The notes under the pieces: model-generated
The model's database searches: none
The model's input: the letters and a program-made list of their open reading frames with translations, nothing else
Told to the model about the DNA's origin: nothing
Shown: one piece after another, positions 12,694 through 24,102 of the stretch
How the letters are laid out: the number at the start of each line of letters is the position of its first letter
Position numbering within the stretch: the stretch's first letter is position 1
Translations under genes and position numbers: made by a program
Assembly (NCBI GenBank): GCA_014871385.1
Contig: CM026426.1
Span: 14,167,810-14,231,809 of the forward strand
Length of the DNA: 64,000 nucleotides
Source of the DNA: Ceratodon purpureus
Lineage: Eukaryota; Streptophyta; Bryopsida; Pseudoditrichales; Ditrichaceae
Reading direction: 5' to 3'

Positions 12694-15600
12694 ATGGAAG
12701 AGGTCGCTCGAACTCCTCTGACTGACCCTGCAAGAATCGCAGCTCAAGAAAAGAAACAGTGGGAGAGGGAACTCGGGTATGCGATTGAAGAGCAGCAGCG
12801 TACTAGGCAACCATTTCTGAAACTGTCCTGCTCTTGCAGACTCTGTAACATGGGTTTCCGAAAAGAGTTGTATGCTGAAACAGTGTATCAGCATCTTCAT
12901 GGGAATAACGGGTACGGACATGACCCAAAATATTACGGGAGTTTAAAGGTCAGTCTCCTCTACTTGATGTTCATTTATTTCAGTGTGTAGCGTGTGTAAA
13001 ACTATTGAAATCATGTTTCACTTGGATTTTAAAGTAAAACTATGATGAATACAGATGATGTGGGAGGTGTTGTGTTAGTCTCCTACGCTGTGTCAATCCA
13101 TAAATTGCCGACATTGGTACGTGATCCTGTTTTTATATAAAAACCATGTGCTTGTCTTACGTGAGAGCAAACGTTGAAGGGTTTATTTTTTTGTTTGTCC
13201 TATATGTCAACACTGTGTAATCTAGACAGTTCCAATTCTTGCTTTCCACAAAAAATATAATTACGCACAGTATTGTTGCTTTGATTGGTCCACTGCGGTC
13301 CTCCCATATTTTGTTTGTTCTCTCAGTTTTAGTATGTGTGAAACATTCGATTAGTCGAGACTGCGTGTTGTACTGCTGGACGTACATCATCTGTAATGTA
13401 CCTTTTGATATCTGATCATTATTTTTGCTCTTTGATTATTGACGGCGTTGTTGGGAGATGTATAGGGGCATGATGCGGATGAATCAGATCACGAGTGGGA
13501 TGATCATATTTCAAGAACGTATGGCAAGAGGGCGGCATTTCCTCTAGAGCAAAGGGAATCTGGATCAGACTTCGATGATCACGACCTCACTGAATGTGTC
13601 GTTGATGCATTCAACACCGCTGACGAGCTCTCTCTGCAGAACAATTTCAATGATGAAGGGGCTACAAACGCAGGAGCAAGAGAAGGTGCCGCTCATGCAG
13701 ACAACGACGATGTACACAGAGAACCTGAAGACGAAGGAGAAAACGCGAGAGATGTGGAGGAGGGTCATCATTCAGAGGGAACCGAAGCAGGAGCTGGAAG
13801 AGACGGATCACCCCCGTAGTTTGAAGGTGGTGTCACAATTCCTCAGGCAGTGAATGTAGAAGTCCCTTTTGACCACGACGGTGATGACGATAAGTCTCCT
13901 CCCAGAACCCCAGTGGACAGGGACGCGGAAAATGTCTTTTACGAGGACATCAATGAAGTTGACGAAGAGCCGCACGGCGAACAGACAATCCCCGTTAACG
14001 ATTATGACAACAACAGAAGGAGCCCTGGGGAGGCTTTCATGCGTGACGCAGCCCGCACACCACTTTACTCCAACTCCAGAATATCCGTCCTCAGCACTGT
14101 CATATTGCAATTGAATTGCATGCGGACTCATGGTGCACCTTCTGTCCTCATCAATGAAGTATTTTCTCTATTATCCCAGGTGATACTACCGAAGATTAAC
14201 AGCTTACCAGTTTCGGAATATGAAGCCTCTAAAATGTTGAAGAAGCTTGGAGTAACATATCAGATAATAGATGTCTGTCCCAATCGGTGCATATTATTTT
14301 GAGGGCCTTTATATGCTGACTTAGACATCTGTCCAATTTGCGGAGCAAGTAGGAGGAGGAGGAGCGGGAAAAGCCTTGTACTGAGAAGAGTAATGCGTTA
14401 CTTTCTCCTGATCCCTCCCTTGAAGAGAACCTTCAAAAACCCTCTCTTAGCGGCGTCGATGAGTTATTCAGCCACACACCAGAGCATCGACGCGAAGATG
14501 CGCAGTGTTGTGGATTCGGAGGTTTGGAAGTTTCTTGACACAAGGTACTGTGCATGGACCTTGACGATTATTCAGTCTCGTCATTTACATTAATCTGCGT
14601 AGGAAGTGCTGTCAACTCGATTTCGGGTGGGTGTGCATTATGTCATTCTTCTTAGTCCCCCTCTGAGTTCATACTTTGTTCCCAATCAGTTCATTAAGTC
14701 TTTTCTCAGTGTAAGCACACATAGTGTAGGTATGGCTGAGCTCATCTGCTCGCAGTGTACGCTATGTATTTAGATGCCTAGCCTTTAGGCCGTACTGTAA
14801 AATTGTTGTGTTGATAATAAAGTGAGCTTCACATGAGCATTCATTCTACCTGTCTGTGAGCGTTTTTTTGTCAAGCAAATGTGTCATTGTTTTCTTAAGA
14901 GCGTGAGTATATTTTTATCAGGTACCCTTCTTTCGGGAGAGATCCAAGGAACATTCGACTTGCACTCGCAACAGATGGGATAAATCCTTTTTTCTGAAAA
15001 AAGGAGCACTTATTCTATATGGCCAATTATTCTTCTGAATTTCAACGTTGCACCATGGCTGACATTAAAAAAATTCTTTGTCATGCTAACAGTGATTATT
15101 CCAGGCAAGAAAAGTACTACGGGAGATTATTTTGACCTGTATCTTGAGCCTTTGCTGGAAGAGCTGTGTTTACTCTGGTCAACTGGGACTCCAATCAGCG
15201 ATGCATCACGTCCACCAGGTGACCGTTCGCATTTGCTACGGGTGGCGCTCTTATTTACAGTGCACGATTACCCTCCTTACGGTATAGTGGCAGGCCTTGT
15301 CACGAAAGGGTACAAGGGATGTGTGTGTTGCGGACCACATAACATATGCAGGAGATCTAAATATTTGAGAAAAAATATTTGGGATCACCAGCATCGGAGG
15401 TTCTTACCCGAGGTGCATCCTTTGCGGGAGAATGTGGACCAGTTTCGAGGGGAAACAGATCACTGTGTTGCACTGCCGAGGCTCACTGGAGCAGAGACTA
15501 AGTGATGCGGAGAGGAGAGAGAATCATAGTTGCGCAATGGTGGAACTAAGGGCTCTCATGATGATCCAGTCCGTCAACACAGAGTTAAGTGCGTGTCTGC

Positions 15601-15753
15601 CTTGTTCTCGTTGCCGTACTGGGAGGTGCGTTGTTAATAGATCCTTTTTGCGTTACCTTCAAGTTTTCACATGTTTTTTATAATGTACCTCTAAATGGAG
15701 TACTTGATGCGTACTTGAATTGAGTTACAGTGAACTTGTGTTGTTTTTTTTTT

Positions 15754-15794
<41 letters not shown>

Positions 15795-18211
15795 ACTCCC
15801 GCGTGCTTGTAAAACGAATCATATTATATCTGCTATTTTTTTATTCTTTTATTTTTCATGTCCCGATGTGACGTGGTTAACGTAATCAACGCTGTGCTCT
15901 GTAGTATTACTGAGTCTTGAGGTATATTGCACGTTCCTACTTGACTCAAACTACTTATCCTACTGTGGATGAACCTTGTGTAGACGCTCGACGATGTTGA
16001 AAAGTAGTCTACGAAGTTATTGTCATGTTCTGCAAACTGGTCAGAGTTGTCTTGATTTATATGTAAGTAGTGAGGGGAATGTTCTTGACATCGGCGGATC
16101 ACAGATGTGTTCAGGCAGACACTCTACCCCTACGGTTGTGACATGCTTCAGATGTTTGCATAAAATATGATTTTAGTTCCCATTTTTGGTTCTTTTACAG
16201 TGCTCGTTTATGTCCATATTACGTAATCTTACAGCGTTCAATTATCTGTTTATAATTGGTTGGCGCTGGGAAGATAGTCATCAAATCTCCTAAAGTTACA
16301 CCGTTACTTTTTTTAAGTTTTCTACATATGTTTTAATTCTATATGTCCGAGTTAACTCATTTTCATTGTCCAGTATTATATGCATCTCTGTTGTTGATTG
16401 CTACTTAGGTCGATCGGTGCACCATGTGTGGGTGCTCATGATTCTATGTACAGGTCGCCAGTGAAGTGACTATATTTCAGACTCGCACTATAGCATGTAC
16501 AGGTTAATGTACATGATATTTAAGGCGTACTGACTGTTGAACTATCATGTCATTGACAAGAACTTCCTATAAGACACACTCTCGATCCTATGCATTGCGA
16601 GAAGAATGTAAGCCAGAGTCTTTTAGTTTTCATATTGGGGGAAAAAGATACTGTGGGTGTTCGAAGAGATATGGAAGAGATTGGGGAACCAGCGAATGGA
16701 GAGGGAGAGAGAGATCCGTCGAAACAGCACACACCTGAGCTTCATCTTCGGCCTCTTGGAAACACAGGTCGTTTCTTCAAACCTCAAGCTCCTTATGCGT
16801 TGTCCGTTATTGATAGAGGGAGGTTTATAAATCTTATATCATCCATCAGGACTCCGACAGGATATGCGAGACAGCTAGCCAAGCACATTGGTCAAAATCG
16901 ATTAGGTGGTCTGAAGAGCCACAATTATCACGTGCTCGTGCAACAGATTATTCTTGCTGCGGTACGGAAGTTTTTACATCCAGGTGCACAAGATGTAGTC
17001 ATCAGGATAGGGAACTGTTTTAAACGTATTTGTGCTAAAGTGATAGACACTGAGGAGTTGGATGATCTGTTCACTTACACAGTCAAGACCGTGTGTTTGA
17101 CTGAGATATGGTTCCCTCCTGCATTTTTTGATAGCATGCTTCATCTTATGGTGCATCTCGTTCAAGAGCTACGATTGTGCGGACCTGTTCATAGTCGTTA
17201 GTGTTATGGCGTAGAACGTCATTTATACGATTTAAAAAAATCAGTGAGAAATAGGTACAGGCCCGAGGCGTGCATGGCAATCGGATACTTGGCTGGGGAG
17301 TCTCTTAGTTTTGTTGCTGACTATACAGCTCTTTCTCCATACATCAAGAGAAGGATGTGGGATATGGAGGAAGATGACAAGATATATGGAGAGGTTCTAG
17401 AAGGGGTGGTGAAAAAAGTGAAACTTACTAACCGGGAGAGATCGGACATACATAAGTATGTCATTTGGAACTCTGTTCCAACGAAGGACCTCCGAAGGTA
17501 TGTTCACTGACTTATATACATTGAGTTCTCAAGTGGCTCCTTCATATGGTTTGGAAAAACTTCTGATGGTAGTTTTCCAAGCTTCGTAAGTAAAAACAAA
17601 GTGAATGGCACATTATTACTGGTTACCTCTCCGTGACAACCCTTATGTTTTCCTTTTCTCCATAACGCAGGTATTTGTGTACTGAATGTTTATTAACATT
17701 CTCTTTATTATGTGTCAACACCTATTAAATCCTTGTATTTGTGAAGAAATCAATATTCACTTCCTGAATATGTAGAGTAATGTTCACTTGATATTGGAAT
17801 TGATTTTAAAACTTCATCGTTATGGCACAGATATTTTTCGTTCATGATCCCGACGAACCAGAGTGGAAGGTCATTGTCGACAAACCTCCTCGATCCAGAC
17901 GTCATACTCAGGCCGATGATGAGATTCTTTGGGCTGAAGCTGCGGACCACATATTTGATACACCTGGATTATGGAATCCCATCACAAGTGGAATGCGTGG
18001 TCAGTCCGACAACGCTCCGCAAGAAGCGTCGTCCTCACAAGGTCCGCAACAAGGACAGCGGCAGAGGAGTCAGAATCTAGGACAGAATGTGGCCGAATCT
18101 GAAGTGGCAGCAGCGACTCTTCAACGAGAGCCAGACAATAATCCGGCAGTGTGGTTAGAAGAGGACTTCGAGGACGAGGATGATAACCTCCCGTATGACG
18201 CTGGCCTATAG
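12694..18211 (+). pseudogene. TNP2-type transposase of CACTA element A, decayed
   Basis: Exon 1 (12694 to about 12951, donor AAAG|GTCAGT) encodes the N-terminal zinc-finger-like transposase-associated region, 'CSCRLCNMGF...VYQHLHG'. An acidic exon from about 13467 runs into Transposase_21: 'SKMLKKLGVTYQIIDVCPN', 'CPICGAS', then after an intron (14546-14921) 'ALATDGINPF', 'STYSIWPIILL', 'IIPGKKSTTGDYFDLYLEP', 'HDYPPYGIVAGLVTKGYKGC' and 'RRFLPEVHPLRE'. The exon from about 16559 gives 'LGGLKSHNYHVLVQQI' and the DUF4218 block 'FPPAFFDSMLHLMVHLV'. The last part (17822-18211) keeps only the end of DUF4216, 'QIFFVHDPDEPEWKVI', plus an acidic tail. Stops: TAG 13817, TGA 14300, TAG 17199. Frameshifts lie near 14990 and 15440-15560, and the DUF4218-DUF4216 linker is missing. 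It cannot make a full protein. Confidence 0.93.
15744..15791. repeat. Poly-T tract in transposase intron
   Basis: Two T runs separated by CTTC make about 48 bp of near-pure T. They lie in the intron between the 'FSLPYWE' exon (ending near 15626) and the next TNP2 exon. Could be the poly-A tail of a minus-strand retroposon, but no target duplication was identified. Confidence 0.9.
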
Positions 18212-18652
18212 CTAACTGGCTGCAATTAATACCCGGTACGGTTTTCACTTTCTATGAAGTGTGTAAAGTTTCACATTCCACTGCTGTGTAATCCAGATAA
18301 CACATACACATTGACATGAACATTGCTTCAAGACAACAGTTAGTTTGACAGCGCACTCGTGATTACGGTCTCACAACTACAACATGATGTGATCGCTTTT
18401 CCTTTTGACACAAGAGTCGTGGTTTTAAGTGTATGTCTTTTTGGCCTTTTGGACATAGTTTTTATCGCCCAGCACTTTCTCTGTTGATTGGTTCTGTCGA
18501 TAAAAATGAAGACGCAGCTGAGTCTCTCCTCTTCTCTGATGCTGTAATCTGCTTCTTTCTTTTGTCCCATGCGATTTCATTTTTTGGTGTGTTTGTACAG
18601 GGAGGAACCCTTGAACTACGTTCTCATTCTGCAGTATCATACGCTTCACATC

Positions 18653-19264
18653 ATGGCTAATGAGGGTGAAGGGAATGACGTCGTTGATACTCTTGGTAGT
18701 TTACCAATGTATGATGGTGTGTTAGCGGGAGAGGAAGCTCCAATCATCGAAGTCTCTCCCCCGCCAAAAGTAGGGGACAGTCCAGTCATTACGGAGGAGG
18801 TACCTACATCCGAAGACATTTGTGCAGATTCGAGTGAGGGCCTCTTCAAGCAGAAGCCTCCTTGGTTCGAGGAAAGATACGTTCCACCTCCAGGCTACGG
18901 CGAAGCTAGAAGAAAATTGAAGAGGGACTACATAGCACGCGCCGAGGCTCAGAAGAACAATCAAGGAGGGCCAGCCGTTGCAGAAGATTCCTCTATGTAG
19001 GACTCCGTAACGAATAAACAGAGTGGGGGACATGCAGTCACGAATGACATTCCGCAGGATAATTCACGTCCCCCCGTGGACAAATTTGGTGACACGGTCG
19101 TCGTGGACGAGGTCAAAAAACCGGCAGCCGTGTGTCCTAGGAAGAAGGGTCGACTTATTGACTTACACCCTCTGGAGGTCGCAGAGATATTACTAATGAG
19201 AGCGGAGAGAGCGCAGCAAGCAGAAGCATCAAAATCTTCGTCAAAGGAAGGCGGTACTTCTTAG
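18653..19264 (+). pseudogene. Acidic hypothetical gene downstream of element A transposase
   Basis: Starting at ATG 18653 ('MANEGEGNDVVDTLGSL') the frame stays open for 203 codons apart from one TAG at 18998-19000, and ends with TAA/TAG at 19264. The N-terminal half is acidic and proline-rich ('IIEVSPPPKVGD'). The middle has a basic helix ('GEARRKLKRDYIARAEAQK') and the C-terminal part has 'RKKGRLIDLHPLEVAEILLMRAERAQQ', likely helical. I do not recognise the family. It lies 440 bp after the TNP2 stop on the same strand, so it could be an accessory exon of the transposon, a captured host fragment, or the 5' part of the gene at 24103. The maintained frame across the single stop is the main argument that it was coding. 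Confidence 0.5.
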
Positions 19265-21245
19265 GTGACCAGAAAATGTTGTAATGCCGGAAAACATGAA
19301 AAGGAGGTATGTTTCTCAATCCAATTGAAAGTTGTTTACCGCCCAAGATTGAAATATTTACAGGTTTCAGTGCTGTGTGAAATATGCAATGTATCCGTTT
19401 GTTTATAAAAGCGAGGTATGTCGTGTATGCAGTGGACATAGCATAGAACAATGTTGCATGAGTGAACAGAGTTAGTCTGAGAAAAAAATTCGCTCCTATG
19501 AATTAATATGTGGCTCTGTACATATTAAGCAATGGTTGTTAACCTGCTCTGTACATGCTATATACTGATCAGTGACACAATCAGCGGCTGATTCCTACAA
19601 CGTACCTCGTCGGGATTCGTCATCGGATTGCAACGGCGTTACAATCAGCGACAATGACTACATATTCATATTGTAGCAGTTATTTCCTAAAATGATGCTT
19701 TCGTTGTTAAAACATTTCCTTCCTTTGTAATCTGGACCAACGTCTCAGAGGGTTTTATATTTTTATGTTCAACGTGACTCAACGTTGATTTTGAATATAT
19801 CCACTGTTGAGAGTGTCATTGTCACTAGTCATGTTGATTTTATTTTCAATTTGTTTTGGTTCCGTTTGAACAGAGGCTACATGGTTCGGAGGTTTTTGGT
19901 TGTTGTGATTTCTAACTCCTCTTACCCTTTCGATTCCCCATGCGTCGTGAAATATTAAGATTTAAATTTTTCTGATTTCCACATGCATCATTTGTTAGTA
20001 TAACGAAATGGAAAACGTCTTCAATGACTAGAAGACTGTCTTCGCAAGAGTCACACCTTCTCTTTTATTTTCTATTTTCCTTCTTAATTTTTACAGATTA
20101 TTAAAAGGTAGGAATATATTATTTGTACTTTTTGATGACTTACATGTTGGAACTCTATTGTATAAGGACAAATGCAGACCTGTTGACGTTTGGAGTATGC
20201 GGTTGAGTTCCTGCCTCAAAGATCACGTTATATGTGCTCAGTGTAGGTTCCCTTCATATTTCAACGCTTCATTAATCTCTTTAATTATTTTTTGTTATCT
20301 CTTTTGAAGTTTATGATGGTTTGTCCTTTCCAAGTCTTTTATGAAATCCTTTTTTTGGCTTTCATCTATGTGGTTCTCTTGAATATCATGTTCCTTCAAG
20401 TTTTCCAGTGATTCATGTTTTCCCTGTTGCGGAAATAGCAGTGAACAATCTGCAGTTTGAACTGGATACTTGACCGGGAAGTTAACGATATGTTGGACGT
20501 TCATGTGTCCTCCTAGACCTGGCTTGGCAAATATGGATTGCCATTCATGACTGGAATGAAGAGAACGTCAACATACCACACAGAGTCGCAGGAAACGTTA
20601 TGCCATGTTGATTTGAAATATATCTGTGCACCATTACGGGTGAGGACCCTTCACCATGTTCCTTTATTTTTTAGAAATTATTGGCACTTTCAGAATACTA
20701 ATTTTCGAAAATTATAATGCTAAACCCACTGGACAGTAACGTTATAATGTCATTCAATTGTATCATACTTACTACCGTACATACTGGTTCTCTAAGACAC
20801 TTATGAGTTTTTTATTATTTATTGTTTACTTTTTAATGTTCAGCATGTTGAAACGTGATTTCTGTCACTATTCTGAAACACAGTCCCTCCGCGAGAATGG
20901 ATAGACAATACGTTTCTATCACATCGTTCATAAATTGATGCAGTGAATATGTAGTAAACAAACTTATTTTCCACTATTTGGGACAAGCTTGAGAAGAAGA
21001 GTCCATGTATAAGGTTCTGGCATTCAATTCTGAATCACCTGTTTATGTACAGATTTTGATGAAATAAACTCAGTGAGTATGTAGCAGTACTTATATCATT
21101 GGGCACAATTAGATGAAGTGGTAGTACTACAAGAAGAACTAGGTTCATAGGAATAGCTTCTCATTGAGCACTGATCAGTTTAAGCTGATTCTATTTGGAA
21201 AGGGCCCAAGTAGGATGCATTGAGTATAGAGTCTCATATTCACTG

Positions 21246-21272
<27 letters not shown>
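21246..21272. repeat. Poly-T tract
   Basis: About 27 consecutive T. No flanking target duplication was seen. Confidence 0.95.
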
Positions 21273-21278
<6 letters not shown>

Positions 21279-21357
21279 TAGTTACTATTGTCTAACACAT
21301 GTGCAGCCACATTTTCATGATTAATCCAAAGAAAAACATAGGAACAGTTCAAGCCCA

Positions 21358-21651
21358 GGTGGTAAGCAACGTTTTTTTTAGTGGCTATATTTCGCCAGAT
21401 TTCTCTACAGAGTATGGCATTTCTCTTTTGTTAAGAAAAAAATTGAGAAAAAATTGACTTTTTTTGCCATATTTTCTCTACATTTTTTGTGAAGATAGCC
21501 AGATTTTGTGAAGAAGACCACCAAAATATTAAGAAATTTTATCAAAAAATGATTGTAAGCTTAAGATTTCGCCAAATATTCTTTCCCAATATTTTTCAAG
21601 TCGCCAGTTAGGCTTCAAGGAAAAAAACATAAAAAAAACACTGGTGGTAAG
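21358..21651. mobile_element. Possible small MULE-like insertion with 9-bp flanking repeat
   Basis: GGTGGTAAG occurs at 21358-21366 and again at 21643-21651. The 276 bp between are strongly AT-rich, unlike the flanks. The inner ends share GTTTTTTTTA in inverted orientation and a CGCCAG-like motif lies near each end. A 9-bp duplication is the size made by Mutator-like elements, but the terminal inverted repeats are weak and the similarity could be chance. Confidence 0.3.
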
Positions 21652-23207
21652 TGCATGGACGTCATACTTCATAAAATCATCTGAATGCACTCATTTGTTT
21701 TCCCCCAGTACTGATTTGACTGCTTGATTAATGCATTACCAGGTCCATAATAATCAGGCGCCTATTACTGCGGTTGGAGATCATTGCGCGATGATGTCTA
21801 TTGACACTCAAGACGTCAAGTCTCGGGAACCAGTTGCACTGATGATTATCCCGGTGTAATGCTGCCGCACTCGCCCTCATCAATCACTCATTTCCCATGG
21901 GACTGGAATCGTAAAAGGTGATACACCATTTTAATGCAGTTTTCCAGAAGATTGAATATATAGTGGGCATTTATTGTACCCATCGCTCTCCCCATTTAAG
22001 GCTTTCCTCTCCTCCCCATGGTCGCACTTTCTTTCTCTCCTCCTCAGAGATCACACTTGAAGAGAGATTGAGCGTGTTTTGGAGAGCTGTATGTTGTACT
22101 TAAGCTTGTGCATGTTGTTGCTGAGGTTCTGGGATGGGTTTCTGAGGTTTAATCTGTGCGCACCGTTGTTGTAGTGTTGGGATGTGATTGGGAGCGTTTT
22201 TTTGTGCATAATCAGTCTGCCTTGTTCGTTCGCCCAGTTTGTTACGTAACATGCGGCGAAATAGCTCATACGCACATAAGAGTTGGCGGTTTCGAACACA
22301 TTGCTGTTGATTATATGTAAGTACTAAACCTGGACTCAAGAGTTACGTGATAATGTTGCCTCCCACACTGTCCTCCAGAGTATTTTTTCGTCAATTGATC
22401 GATTGGTTAAGTTTCTTAATCCACCGTTTTGCGACGAAAACCCTGGCTTATGTTTATCATTGTATTGTGCAGGCAAACATCGTTTTTTGGTTGAAATTGC
22501 TGGATTACTACAGGGGTTTTGTCTCAGAAACAAACGATGAACCGCCCGGGTGGGGAAATTTGTGACCGTCGCTGGCTTTGTGTACTTATCGTTGTATATT
22601 GTGGCCGATGCCTTTGAATGTGAAGTTGCATTTTGCTTAGTGATTTGGATACGATGTCAGTCATGTACGTGTTATCGGCTCCTTCAATACGAGGATTAAA
22701 GCTGAAAATTGGACATGTTTGTTCCTCAGCGGGGCTGTTACAGAGTCGGAGGTGACGATAACAGGCTTCATAGGGATCGTCGTTGGAAGCGTTCTCGATC
22801 GCTCTAGCGACGGGAGTGTACGTCGGATCTCTCGTACGCAATTGAACTATGCATTGCTATACAGGAGATATTCGTTCCTGATGCATTTGTATTGGCTTGT
22901 TTTTATGTTCTAATCTCTTTTTTCGACTTCTTGTAAATCTAACCTGGGCTTTCATTCAAATGTTTCTTCTTCCCGTTCAATGAAGAGTACGATGAGCATT
23001 TGGTTTTTGACTTTGGTTTCGCAGCCTGAAAAGGAATATTCCTGTGGAGATCGCGGTGGAGCGCAACCCAGTTCGTGTTGTCCACAAACCTCCATCGCAT
23101 GAACTTTTATCAACATTTTACTTCTTTAAAAGGTAATACTCACCCAGACAGAGCACCAATCTCGCAGAGTTAATCTTTAGTTTTTCTGTCGAGAGTATTC
23201 TACATAG

Positions 23208-23228
23208 AAAAAAAAAAAAAAAAAAAAA
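23208..23228. repeat. Poly-A tract
   Basis: About 20 consecutive A; no associated element was identified. Confidence 0.95.
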
Positions 23229-24102
23229 TCGCAACAGTGGACAATGATTTTGATGCATTCTGGAAAGTGTTGTTCAAGATTTCTCTTACTTCATTTTTCC
23301 AAGGTCGTCCGAGAAGTCGATAAAACGAGAAGCCTGAGGTTCTTTTAGGACTATTTGTGCTACCGTGTGAAATCATTTTGATTCACTGAGCAGTCTCCAT
23401 GTTTTCCTGTTAGCGAAGTACAATATGTCCCGTTGTGTCATTATTCTGTTCTCCGTTTTAGGTAAGCTGAAAAGTAGCACAGTGTCCGAATAGATTGTAT
23501 GCTTCTTCTTTTTTTCTTCTGTTTTTTTTTATTTTTTTTATTTTTTTTTGGATTTGGTATTTGTTTGTCTATACACTGTCTGCTTTTGAGTCGTCACAGA
23601 CTCTTTGTTGTCTCTGCATCTTTGTATTATCCTTCGGGAAACAAGTTACATTCTCTTTACCGTAAAAACAATCAGTATGTACACTCGATCACTAACGGCT
23701 TTTGAAGGACTGGATCTTCTATTCACTTTTGAATATGCACACAATGTCTCGTCGTGCAGATATCCATTTTTTGGTTCGTGATCGACTCAGAAGTCGTGAC
23801 CATTATCTTTCATTTTGTCTGTGCATTCATGTGTTTTAGTGTTTGGTTTTTATTTGTTTCTATCCTGGATATGTTTGTTTTAATCTACGCTTTGTACTCT
23901 GTATTCGGCTCCATTTTGTCATTCTCGAATGACATTAGCTTCGCTGGTCAATACACATGCTGAATCTTTGATCTTGGGAATGGCTTTTCACTGATTTTTT
24001 TTTTTGCTTTCTGTGTACAAAGTTTATTTGTTTTCTACATCTGCTAATGATTCGCTACTGGTGCTGATCATCGTATATTTTATCCCTGTGCAGCTGAACA
24101 AC

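Larger units (their letters stand above)
19265..24090. other. Long AT-rich non-coding stretch
   Basis: No frame here shows a domain or convincing splice structure. Small open frames (e.g. minus 20504-20295, minus 22841-22524) are unsupported. Contents noted separately: homopolymers and a possible small element with 9-bp direct repeats. If the 24.1-kb gene belongs to element A, this would be its 5' intron or spacer. Confidence 0.5.

Noticed and set aside
20295-20504. 69-aa charged minus-strand frame
   Set aside because: No splice support, domain or neighbour; the length is within chance expectation for AT-rich sequence.
21121-21150. ACTACAAGAAGAAC, similar to a CACTA left end
   Set aside because: The first bases are TACTA rather than CACTA, the match breaks after ten bases and no partner was found.
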